Of a stretch of 50,416 bases of DNA, positions 23,748 through 31,667 are shown one piece after another. Positions within the stretch are counted from its first letter, which is position 1; every line of letters begins with the position of its first letter. The position numbers were made by a program, and so were the translations under genes. Source of the DNA: Planctomycetota bacterium (GTDB lineage Bacteria; Planctomycetota; JACOTG01; JAJDCM01); contig JAJDCM010000043.1 in assembly GCA_029260825.1 (NCBI GenBank), positions 1 to 50,416 on the forward strand, read 5' to 3'. The notes beneath the pieces were generated by a model. That model worked only from the letters and a program-made list of their open reading frames with translations, was not told the origin of the DNA and ran no database searches.

Positions 23748-26288
23748 GTGAAAAAACGTTCAGCAGTGACCCTCATACCCCGCGTCCTGATTCTGAGTCT
23801 CCTTGTAACCTCCCTTGCCTCTCCGATTCTTGCTCAGGAGCCCATCTCCACCGAGCTCAAGCGGAAAGCTACCCCTGCTCCCAAGGTCGACGAACGTCCA
23901 CTTTACGCTCCGGACGAAATCGTTGTTCGATACGAGGACGGACTCGATCCTCTTCATTCCGGTGTTCAAGCACTGGAGTCCCGATTCGGCCTGGTTCCGA
24001 TCAAGTTCAACGAGTCGATTCAGTATCACCGCTACCGCCTTCCGGAAAGCATGTCGGTTTCGGACGCGATTCTTCTCCTGAGGGGAGACTCGTTGGTTGA
24101 CTATGTCGAGGCGAATTACATCTATTATCTGGATGCGATTCCGAACGACTCGTTTTATGACAACTACCAGAGTGTCGCTACGGATCTTGCCAAGTGGTAT
24201 TTCGATGGGATCGGCGCCGATCGAAACCTCAACGCTGAATCGGCCTGGGACGTGACGACGGGTCGCACCGACGTGACGATTGCCATCGTTGATTCGGGGA
24301 TCGATCTTGATCATCCCGACCTGGCGGCCAACATCTGGACCAATCCGGGCGAAGTCGCCGGCAATGGTTCGGACGATGACGGCAATGGTTTTGTTGACGA
24401 TGTGAATGGCTGGGACTTCCAGTCCAATGACAACAATCCGAATCCGGATCTTGGCAACGGGATCGACGATGATGGTGTTGGCGGTCCGGACAGCAACACA
24501 TTCCACGGCACGTTCTCCGCATCCTGTGCCGGCGCGGTTGGCAATAACGCTACCGGTGCCACTGGCGCTGCCTGGAATTGCAAGCTGATGGCCGTGAAGA
24601 TCTTCACCGATGATGGTGGTGCCTTCACGACGGATATCGCTGACGGGATCTCCTATGCCGCTGCCAACGGGGCAGATGTCATCAACATGTCTTTTGGTGG
24701 TGGATTCTCTTCCACGGTCCAGAACGCCGTGAACTTTGCTCATGGGCAGGGTTCGGTTCAAGTTGCATCGGCGGGTAACGGAAACTCCTCCTCACAGCAA
24801 TACCCGTCCTCCTTGAACTTTGTGATTTCGGTTGGGGCCAACGATTCTGGCTCGGTTCTCGCCGGTGGCTCAGGCGACCTCGATGGTCGTGCCTCGTTCT
24901 CCCAGTACGGTACCGCAGCTGTTGATGTTGTGGCTCCCGGAACCGATCTTGTCGGCGCCGCTGTTCTTTCGGTTGCTGAAGGCAACCCGGGAGCACCTAG
25001 CTACTTCCTTTCGTCTGGAACCTCGTTCTCCGGACCGACGGTCGCAGGGCTCTGTGCGCTCGTGATCTCCAAGGGACTTGATGTCGGCGCTGGGCTCACC
25101 AATGACGATGTCGAGAACATCATCCAAAACACCGCGAACGATCTTCCCGATGATCCCGGCGATTCCCCGAATGGCGGATCCTCCTGGGACAATCATGGTC
25201 GGGTTGATTTCCAGGCTGCTCTTGACGCGGTCAGTGGTGGACCTCCGGTCAACACGCCTCCCGTCGCGGATGCAGGGCCCGACCAAGGTGGTCTCGTGGG
25301 TCAAAACATCTCGTTTGATGGTAGTGGATCCTCCGATGCGGACAACGATCCTCTGACCTACTCCTGGGACTTTGGCGACAATTCGCCAGATGGCTCCGGC
25401 GTTTCGGTCAACCACTCCTATGCAACGGCCGGAACCTATGTGGTTACCCTCACCGTGGATGATGGTCAGGACACCGACATGGATACCGCTGTCGTCACCA
25501 TTGACGACGTTCCTCCTCCGTCCGGAACCCTGATGTACTTCTCATCTCTTGGTAATCGATCTTATCCCGGACTTTCCGGCACGATGGCGAACGAAGACAT
25601 CATCCTCTACGACTCCGGTTCCGGAGCTTTCACCCAGTATTTCGATGGTTCGGATGTTGGCCTCGGAAGCGCCGTCATGGATGGCTTTGTGCTTCTTGCC
25701 GATGGCAGCATTCTCATCTCGCTTTCGGCTTCCTTCTCGGTTCCGGGCGTTGGCACCGCCGATGATTCGGATGTGGTGCAGTTTGCGCCGACGAGCCTTG
25801 GCCCGACTACAGCAGGTGTTTTCACCTTGTTCTTTGACGGCTCGGATGTTGGCCTCACCTCGAACGGTGAAGATGTTGACGCCCTGAGTGTTAACAACGG
25901 CAACCTTGTTGTTTCGACCACCGGTGGATTTTCGGGGAGTGGCGCCTCGGGTGCGGACGAGGACTTCTTCGAGTTTGTCGGGAGCTTCGGTTCGTCGACC
26001 TCCGGTTCCTTTACCCGCCTCTTTGATGGGTCGGATGTTGGGCTCGGCGGTAATGGCTCCCATGACATGCGAGCGCTTCACATCAGTCTTGTCGATGGGA
26101 GGTTCTACGTTTCGACCGTGGGTAATTTCAACTTCGGCGGAATTTCCGGCGCAGATGAAGACATTGCTCGATTCACGCCGAGTACGCTCGGTAACAGTAC
26201 ATCGGGAGCCTGGGATCTCTACCTGGACTTCTCGACGGTCGGCATGCAAACCGGTGGCGATGTTACCGGCTTGTTCTTGATCGAGTAG
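23748..26288 (+). CDS. Secreted subtilisin-like protease (S8) with PKD and C-terminal repeats
   Basis: An 846-residue exported serine protease. The GTG at 23748 follows GGAGG by 7 nt and opens a signal peptide (KKR, then hydrophobic 8-28, cleaved near ILAQ). Residues about 50-130 are an inhibitor-like propeptide. The catalytic domain (about 155-500) has D182 (IVDSGIDLDHPDL), H253 (FHGTFSAS), oxyanion N344 (SAGNGN) and S426 (SSGTSFSGP). An Asp/Asn-rich Ca-binding insert with DDDGNG repeats lies between D182 and H253. A PKD domain (about 505-590; SYSWDFGD) follows, then four C-terminal repeats of about 64 residues marked by FDGSDVGL at 632, 696 and 759 and a degenerate copy near 828. It is single and followed by a terminator. 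Confidence 0.94.
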   Translation: MKKRSAVTLIPRVLILSLLVTSLASPILAQEPISTELKRKATPAPKVDERPLYAPDEIVVRYEDGLDPLHSGVQALESRFGLVPIKFNESIQYHRYRLPESMSVSDAILLLRGDSLVDYVEANYIYYLDAIPNDSFYDNYQSVATDLAKWYFDGIGADRNLNAESAWDVTTGRTDVTIAIVDSGIDLDHPDLAANIWTNPGEVAGNGSDDDGNGFVDDVNGWDFQSNDNNPNPDLGNGIDDDGVGGPDSNTFHGTFSASCAGAVGNNATGATGAAWNCKLMAVKIFTDDGGAFTTDIADGISYAAANGADVINMSFGGGFSSTVQNAVNFAHGQGSVQVASAGNGNSSSQQYPSSLNFVISVGANDSGSVLAGGSGDLDGRASFSQYGTAAVDVVAPGTDLVGAAVLSVAEGNPGAPSYFLSSGTSFSGPTVAGLCALVISKGLDVGAGLTNDDVENIIQNTANDLPDDPGDSPNGGSSWDNHGRVDFQAALDAVSGGPPVNTPPVADAGPDQGGLVGQNISFDGSGSSDADNDPLTYSWDFGDNSPDGSGVSVNHSYATAGTYVVTLTVDDGQDTDMDTAVVTIDDVPPPSGTLMYFSSLGNRSYPGLSGTMANEDIILYDSGSGAFTQYFDGSDVGLGSAVMDGFVLLADGSILISLSASFSVPGVGTADDSDVVQFAPTSLGPTTAGVFTLFFDGSDVGLTSNGEDVDALSVNNGNLVVSTTGGFSGSGASGADEDFFEFVGSFGSSTSGSFTRLFDGSDVGLGGNGSHDMRALHISLVDGRFYVSTVGNFNFGGISGADEDIARFTPSTLGNSTSGAWDLYLDFSTVGMQTGGDVTGLFLIE

Positions 26289-26297
26289 AGTCATCAT

Positions 26298-26371
26298 GTC
26301 AGACCCGGTTTTCTGGGTCTTGACGATCAAGTTATTGAAGGACCGGGGGGCTATCCTCCGGTCCTTTTCTT
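26298..26371 (+). terminator. Terminator region of the subtilisin gene
   Basis: Two hairpins follow the stop codon. A bulged stem at 26298-26324 (GTCAGACCC/GGGTCTTGAC) has no T-run. A strong one has AAGGACCGG (26338-26346) pairing with CCGGTCCTT (26358-26366) and further G-C pairs inside, followed by TTTTCTT. The latter is the likely rho-independent terminator. It abuts the 3' end of the convergent amidohydrolase gene. Confidence 0.75.
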
Positions 26372-27473
26372 ATGGTAGCCGCAGGAGATTTCGACCCCGA
26401 TCGAAGTCTCCCGCAGGAACTCCCAGCTCCTGTTTGAGCCGAACATCTCGATCCCAGAGGTTCTGGATTCCGGAAATTTCCCACATCTGACTCACCTTGA
26501 GGTCCAGGGCGTGGTACCAGGGAGAGACTACCGGGAAGAATTGCAGCGGCCAGTCCGAACCATAGACGAGCCTACCGGCTAGCCTGTCATCCAGAAGAGC
26601 CCGGTGCAGATAACCAAGCTTGTTCACCTGGGTCAGGCTTGAGATGTCCGCATAGAGATTCTTGTACTTCGTAAAAAGGGGAAGGATTCTCTCGTAGTTG
26701 TCTTCTCCTTCATTCTCCCCGGTGGTGGCGATGTGGGCGGCGATCACGGTGACGCCCAGGCTCAGGGGAAGCTCGAGTCGAAGGGGATCGCAGAGCTCAT
26801 CACGCGCCTCGAGAAAAGATTTCTCCTGTCCAGTGTGGGTGAGAAGGGGGAGTCCTGCGTCCCGCATCTTCTCGTAGAAGGGCGTAATTCGTGGATCGGC
26901 GGGGTCGATGTCCATGATGGACGGGATCCACTTGAGGAGCACCGCACCCTGTGCAAGGACTTCATCCAGTCGAGCGAGAGCATCCTTGCGGTAGGGGTTA
27001 ACGCTGGCGCCAAAGAGTAGGTTGGGATACTTCTTTGTTTCCTTGGCGACATGGGAGTTCGGAACGAAGACCTGGGTCTTCTCCCGGTCAAGTTCTCCCC
27101 CTGTGATCACTCCATCCATGGCTAGGACTACCGCGCTTCCGATCGATTTCGACTGTTTGATTCGAGTGGAGAGTCTGGATACGAGGATGCTGTCGCCGAC
27201 CTCTCGAAGTTCGGCTTCCGTTACGCCAAAGGCGCGAAGATAAATCGGAAACTTCATGCTGTCTTTGAGCCCTGCGGCAACGAAGCACCCACTACCCTGA
27301 ATCCCCATTCCGGCGACATGGCAGTGAAGATCGATGATCGGGGTTTTGGGCAAGGGTTCCTTTTCGGTGGCGGTGCCGCGATAGAGAAGAAGACGGAGTC
27401 CACAAAGAAGGAGGGAGAAGATCAGGCCCAGTACAAAGAGTCGGCGGATGAAGAGGATAGGGCGTAATTTCAT
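26370..27473 (-). CDS. Membrane-anchored amidohydrolase-family metal hydrolase
   Basis: A 367-residue protein with an N-terminal hydrophobic anchor (about 8-31) and an amidohydrolase (Amidohydro_2/TIM-barrel) domain. Metal-site residues are visible: H50 and H52 in IDLHCH, K181 in LLKWIPS, H213 in LLTHTG, H247 in VIAAHIA and D307 in YGSDWP. The anchor suggests action at the outer face of the membrane, which is less common for this family. Decarboxylases and lactonases share this fold, so the reaction is undefined. It overlaps the LysR gene upstream by 4 bp, implying co-expression. Confidence 0.82.
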   Translation of the reverse strand: MKLRPILFIRRLFVLGLIFSLLLCGLRLLLYRGTATEKEPLPKTPIIDLHCHVAGMGIQGSGCFVAAGLKDSMKFPIYLRAFGVTEAELREVGDSILVSRLSTRIKQSKSIGSAVVLAMDGVITGGELDREKTQVFVPNSHVAKETKKYPNLLFGASVNPYRKDALARLDEVLAQGAVLLKWIPSIMDIDPADPRITPFYEKMRDAGLPLLTHTGQEKSFLEARDELCDPLRLELPLSLGVTVIAAHIATTGENEGEDNYERILPLFTKYKNLYADISSLTQVNKLGYLHRALLDDRLAGRLVYGSDWPLQFFPVVSPWYHALDLKVSQMWEISGIQNLWDRDVRLKQELGVPAGDFDRGRNLLRLP

Positions 27474-28354
27474 CGTGGAATCTCAAGTTGGTCCAGGAAG
27501 GCCTCAAGTGGACCTTCCGGAGTTCGGTCTACATGGAGAGCAACTCCAAGGTGTCTGGACAGCCGATTGAATTCCTTCAGCTTGATTTCGACCACCCGTT
27601 TTCTCTTGAGCGCAGACTCGGCGGAAATAGAAGTTGCGATCCCGACTCCCAGGCCAGCTCCGATGAACTCGACCACCAGGTGGAAGGTGTCAAAAACCAT
27701 GTCGGCGGCGAGAGTACAGCCTGCGTTCTGAAAAACTCCGCTCGTAATCTGATGGGAGAGAGTCTCGGGGTGAATGGCGATCTGCCGCTCGGCGGCAAAA
27801 TCCTGGATCTTCACTGCTTTTTGTCTGGCGAGTGGATGCTTGCTGGGAGCAAGGGGGATGAAGTCGTCGGACCACAGGGGGATGAGCTTCACCGAGGGCA
27901 TGGTGCTTGGCAGCATGCATAGGCCGGCGTCACAGTTTCCTTCGCGAACCCAGGTGAGGATCTGCAGAGAGCTTCCTGTCCGGACGTGGATCCGGATTCC
28001 AGGAAAACGATTGCGAAACTTTTGCAAGAGTCTCGGCAGCCTGCTGAGGATGACGCTGTCGGCAACACCAAGCCGGATCAGGCCGAAGAGCTGGCCTCCC
28101 GTCGCTTCCCCAGATGCTTGAAGGGCATCCGCCTGGGTGACAAGAGATCGGGATTTGGCGAGCACGGTTCGTCCAAAATCCGTCAGCACCACCTTCTTTC
28201 CGAGTCGTTCGAAAAGGGAGCGCCCGAGTTCCTTTTCCAGCCCAAGGACCTGGCGGCTCAGCGTGGGTTGGGTGGATGCGATGAGACGAGCCGCTCGGCT
28301 GAATCCACCGGCATCGGCAACTGCGATGAAAGCTCGAAGATGTGTAAGCTCCAT
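27470..28354 (-). CDS. LysR-family transcriptional regulator
   Basis: A 294-residue LysR-type regulator. The N-terminal winged HTH (1-60) reads LRAFIAVADAGGFSRAARL ... TQPTLSRQVLGLEKELG, and the effector-binding domain (about 90-294) has the expected alternating pattern. The ATG at 28354 begins MELTHLRAF. It is the first gene of a two-gene unit with the amidohydrolase, which it may regulate. It is not divergent from its target, unlike the usual LysR layout. The region 28355-28508 upstream is AT-richer and may hold the promoter. Confidence 0.92.
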   Translation of the reverse strand: MELTHLRAFIAVADAGGFSRAARLIASTQPTLSRQVLGLEKELGRSLFERLGKKVVLTDFGRTVLAKSRSLVTQADALQASGEATGGQLFGLIRLGVADSVILSRLPRLLQKFRNRFPGIRIHVRTGSSLQILTWVREGNCDAGLCMLPSTMPSVKLIPLWSDDFIPLAPSKHPLARQKAVKIQDFAAERQIAIHPETLSHQITSGVFQNAGCTLAADMVFDTFHLVVEFIGAGLGVGIATSISAESALKRKRVVEIKLKEFNRLSRHLGVALHVDRTPEGPLEAFLDQLEIPR

Positions 28355-28508
28355 GGTTGGTCTCCTCGCCCTTTCTTACGACGGGTGTGAGGCTCTTGTT
28401 TATGCAAATAGAGGATGATTAGAATGTATACAATTCATATTCGACATCAAAACGAAAATCGGTGTTCCGGGACGGATGACGAAAAGAAGAAGTGCCATGG
28501 TGGAAGGT

Positions 28509-31500
28509 TTAGCGAAGTCTGGATCTGACGTAGCCCAGTTGAATCAGTACCTGGATTTCTTCCGGGGATAGAGAGAGAGGAGGACCGGGATCTCCTGGAG
28601 TGCGGTCGAGTGAGAGGTCGAGCATCTTTTTCAGCTTTTCTACCTCGTCATTGCTGGTGAGCGAGCCGAGGGAACGAAGGTTCAAATGCCCCTGGTCCTG
28701 CCAGTTTGCGGCCAGAGTCTCTCCGTTCTTGAAGCGGAAGACCTGCCAGGATGGGCCGATCGCGGCTTCTTGCAGCTCGCCGGCAAGGGGAGGAGCCACC
28801 GAGGCAAGAACACCGGGGCGTTCGAGGCTTCCAGGCAGCAGGAGGTCGATACCTCGAAGTCCGGCGGGGGGGCTAAGTCCCAGGACGGGGAGGAGGGTTG
28901 GTATCAAATCGATGGGGGAAACCGGATCTTCGATTTGTGCGGGTTTTTCCCCAGGAATATGAATAGCCAGTGGAACGTGAAGGGCCGACGGAGAGAGATT
29001 TTCCCCGTGGTGGGCAAAGATAGAGTCTTCCCCCAACGATTCTCCATGACTCCCCAGTACCACGACCAGCGTTCGGCGCTCCACATTCAGCACTTTCAGA
29101 GTTCTTAGTAATTCCCGGAAATACCAGTCTCCGACCAGCGTGCGGACATTGTGGTTTCTCTCGATTCTTGCCCTTGTCTGGGGTTTTGGCATCCGCTGAT
29201 AAGACGGAATACCATTGATGCCCGTGTTGTCTCCAAGATCGGGAATGGCCTTGTTGTCCGGTTTGACGGGAGGTTTCAATCGCGCCCCGATTCGAACGAG
29301 TGAAAAGAAGGGGTTGATGGCTTTCTGATACGGCCCATGGGCGCCGTTCAAGTGCACCCAGAGAAACCAGGGCTGGGCGGCCTCTCGTCCAAGAAGCCAG
29401 TGTCTGGCCTGTCTTGTGGTTTCGAAATCCTCCCAACGACTCTCGTTGCTATTTGGACCGATATACGACTGGAACCCGCGTCCGAGTCCTCTTTCCGGCG
29501 AGAGGGTCGGAGGAGATACGCAAGCTCCCGTGTCATAGCCTGCTTGGGAGAGAATATCGGCCAGGGTCGGGACATTTTCGGGAAGGGAATGGCCGATGCC
29601 CGGATATCCCAGTTCTCCCGGGTACTTGCCGGTCAGAAGGGAAGACAAGGATGGGACGGTTCCGGGGGAGGTTACAAAGCACCGGTTGAACCGGAGTGAC
29701 TCATCGCTCAGCCTCTGCAAGTGCAGCGGGTTCTTGAAGAACCGTTCCCAGTCCCGAGCTCGATCGGCCCGAAGGCTATCCAGGGTGACAATCAGCAGGT
29801 TGAGGGGGCCCTCTCTTTCCTCATGACTCTTTGGTTCGGGAGTGGGGAGTTTTCTATTTTCGCTCTTTTTCTCCCGTCCCTGCCGCTCATAGATGATGAC
29901 TGGAGGATAGCCAGTCGTTTCCGGGTCAGCCGGATTGTGGAGCGGAGCCGTACGAAAGTGGTGGGAGTAGGGGTCAGGGCGATTCTCCCAGTGGCAATCC
30001 GGGGCTTCAAGGATGTGGGTGGCATAGCCTCGCTCATTGGCGAACTTCTTCAGAAGGAGCGGTGACATGAAGGCTCGCGAGATGATCCAGTCCGGTTCTC
30101 CAAGATAGGGCACGCCTTGATGGCCCCCGCGGACGGTGAGGTCGGTGGAGAAAAGGAGCGGGAGGTCTCCATACTCGGTGAAAATCACATCGTCCCGATC
30201 GGCCCGTTCCGTGAGAAATTCGGCGATTCCCTCGTTCGGTCCCACGTAGTCGTGGGTGATCTCATCGATGAAGTCGAAGATCTCCGAGCGAAGAGAGAAA
30301 TAGTCGGATCGATCCCGCCGGAGTGCCAATCGGTCGGGAAACGGATGACGGTCGGTTTTCGCTTCAAGAGGATAGAGAACGGAGAACACGGGAAGGGATG
30401 TGAGGGTCGTCAAGAGAGCCAATGGAATCAGAACGAGAGCCGATCGACCCAAGAGCGGACCGAATTTTTTTCGAAGGAGATCCATCAACCACATCAAGAC
30501 CCCCGCGTGGACAACCACGAGAAGGGGAACGAGATTGATGATGTAGCGAAAAAAGTAGCCGACGTTTGACGAGACGAAGAGAAGGTTGCCCACGCAGATG
30601 AATACGATGACGGAGAGGTTCGGGTTTCTCAGATGGAGAAATCGAGCCGGGCACCGCAAGAGCAGGATCATGACCAGAGCCGCGATGGGAAGAATGAGGG
30701 GAAGAGCGTAATTGTTGATGCAGATCAGATAGTTCAGGATGTTGAATCCGTAATAACTCGTGTCCAGGCGAGATCCGGTGCGGAAGATGCTGGCGTAGAC
30801 TGCATAAGGAACGGTGAATGCGGCAATGCCTCCCATGATGATCACGGAGGACAAAATGCTGATTCTCTTGCGTCCAAAAAGTAGGGCGTGGACTCCAAGA
30901 ACCATGAGAAGGGGAAGGCAAAGTCCGTAATTGCTGTGGAAGAGCAGTACGGAGCAGGCAATGAGACCGATCCCGGAGAACTTTCTTCCCCGGAGCAAGC
31001 CAGCATAGGCGAGGAGGATCCCCTGGGTGAAAAGGATCGCGAGTGCGTAGTACCGGCATTGCCTCATGTGGAGCAAGAACGGGATGCAAAACAAGAGGAG
31101 CCAGCAGGCAAGTCGCGCAACCCGGCGGTCGGTGAAAACCGAAAGGCCGAGCCTGTAGATCATGAAAAGGTTCACAAGGCCAAGGAGAGCAAACGGGAGC
31201 CTGGCGGCGAGTGGGGTCATGCCCAAGGCGGCCAGGGAGCCGGCGGTGACATAGAGCTGGAGCCAGGGAGAGAGGACCCAGATCAGGTCGTCGTTGAAAT
31301 CTTCCCTCTTGGCGGCGACCCACTGGGAGATGTAGTTTACTCCGTCGAAGGCTTGAGGCTTGCCATAGACTAGAATGTTCTGGGCCAGGTTGGCGGTCTC
31401 CGCCTCATCGGTCCAGAGATGTCGATTGCCAAGATTCAGGAGCATCAGAACGGCTCCAACGAGGAGGCAACCGAGTAAAATAGGGTCCCGGAGACTCCGA

Positions 31501-31595
31501 CCCAGGGATGGAGTCTCTTCGGTTGGGCCGGGTACCGCGGTCGAGGATGGGTTCATGGGCGCTTTTGTCCGGTGTTCCTGAGCAGTGGCGGACAT
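28509..31595 (-). CDS. GT39-type membrane glycosyltransferase fused to a degenerate sulfatase-like domain (3 of 4)
   Basis: A 1028-residue two-part protein. Residues about 35-410 form an ArnT/PMT-like (GT-C) glycosyltransferase with some 11 TM helices and the loop motif LWTDEAET (D63/E64), which in this fold holds the catalytic acid and uses a lipid-linked sugar donor. Residues about 410-590 are a soluble extracytoplasmic linker. Residues about 597-1028 are sulfatase-like: D606 in VTLDSLRAD and T646-V-P-S-L at the nucleophile position. The SDHGE block is replaced by G-S849-H850-G-E, so a metal-binding Asp is missing and the domain may be inactive or altered. HLNGAHGPY replaces the usual H-x-x-D-P-H block. 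It ends in LGYVRSRLR. The ATG at 31595 has no strong ribosome-binding site; ATG 31556 is an alternative. Confidence 0.85.
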   Translation of the reverse strand: MSATAQEHRTKAPMNPSSTAVPGPTEETPSLGRSLRDPILLGCLLVGAVLMLLNLGNRHLWTDEAETANLAQNILVYGKPQAFDGVNYISQWVAAKREDFNDDLIWVLSPWLQLYVTAGSLAALGMTPLAARLPFALLGLVNLFMIYRLGLSVFTDRRVARLACWLLLFCIPFLLHMRQCRYYALAILFTQGILLAYAGLLRGRKFSGIGLIACSVLLFHSNYGLCLPLLMVLGVHALLFGRKRISILSSVIIMGGIAAFTVPYAVYASIFRTGSRLDTSYYGFNILNYLICINNYALPLILPIAALVMILLLRCPARFLHLRNPNLSVIVFICVGNLLFVSSNVGYFFRYIINLVPLLVVVHAGVLMWLMDLLRKKFGPLLGRSALVLIPLALLTTLTSLPVFSVLYPLEAKTDRHPFPDRLALRRDRSDYFSLRSEIFDFIDEITHDYVGPNEGIAEFLTERADRDDVIFTEYGDLPLLFSTDLTVRGGHQGVPYLGEPDWIISRAFMSPLLLKKFANERGYATHILEAPDCHWENRPDPYSHHFRTAPLHNPADPETTGYPPVIIYERQGREKKSENRKLPTPEPKSHEEREGPLNLLIVTLDSLRADRARDWERFFKNPLHLQRLSDESLRFNRCFVTSPGTVPSLSSLLTGKYPGELGYPGIGHSLPENVPTLADILSQAGYDTGACVSPPTLSPERGLGRGFQSYIGPNSNESRWEDFETTRQARHWLLGREAAQPWFLWVHLNGAHGPYQKAINPFFSLVRIGARLKPPVKPDNKAIPDLGDNTGINGIPSYQRMPKPQTRARIERNHNVRTLVGDWYFRELLRTLKVLNVERRTLVVVLGSHGESLGEDSIFAHHGENLSPSALHVPLAIHIPGEKPAQIEDPVSPIDLIPTLLPVLGLSPPAGLRGIDLLLPGSLERPGVLASVAPPLAGELQEAAIGPSWQVFRFKNGETLAANWQDQGHLNLRSLGSLTSNDEVEKLKKMLDLSLDRTPGDPGPPLSLSPEEIQVLIQLGYVRSRLR

Positions 31596-31596
31596 T

Positions 31597-31617
31597 CTAG
31601 CCCGGATGATTCACGAG
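31597..31617. repeat. Solo arm of the palindromic element at 31-210
   Basis: The segment opening CTAGCCCGGATGATTCACGA matches the inner-reading arm ends at 31-51 and 190-210 with one or two changes. It lies in the divergent gap between the GT39-sulfatase fusion and the sulfatase-fold gene 31668-33470, where it may carry promoter elements. No second arm is seen nearby. Confidence 0.55.
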
Positions 31618-31667
31618 AGCTAGTAAGTGCAGGTAGGACGAATGAGCATGAAAGTGAAAGGGGCGTC

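Noticed and set aside
23760..24761. 333-codon antisense ORF across the subtilisin gene
   Set aside because: Opposes a gene with a complete catalytic triad; translation has no recognisable fold.
30364..31323. 319-codon minus-strand ORF inside the GT39-sulfatase gene
   Set aside because: Alternative frame of a gene with clear TM helices; translation is Arg/Pro/His-rich.
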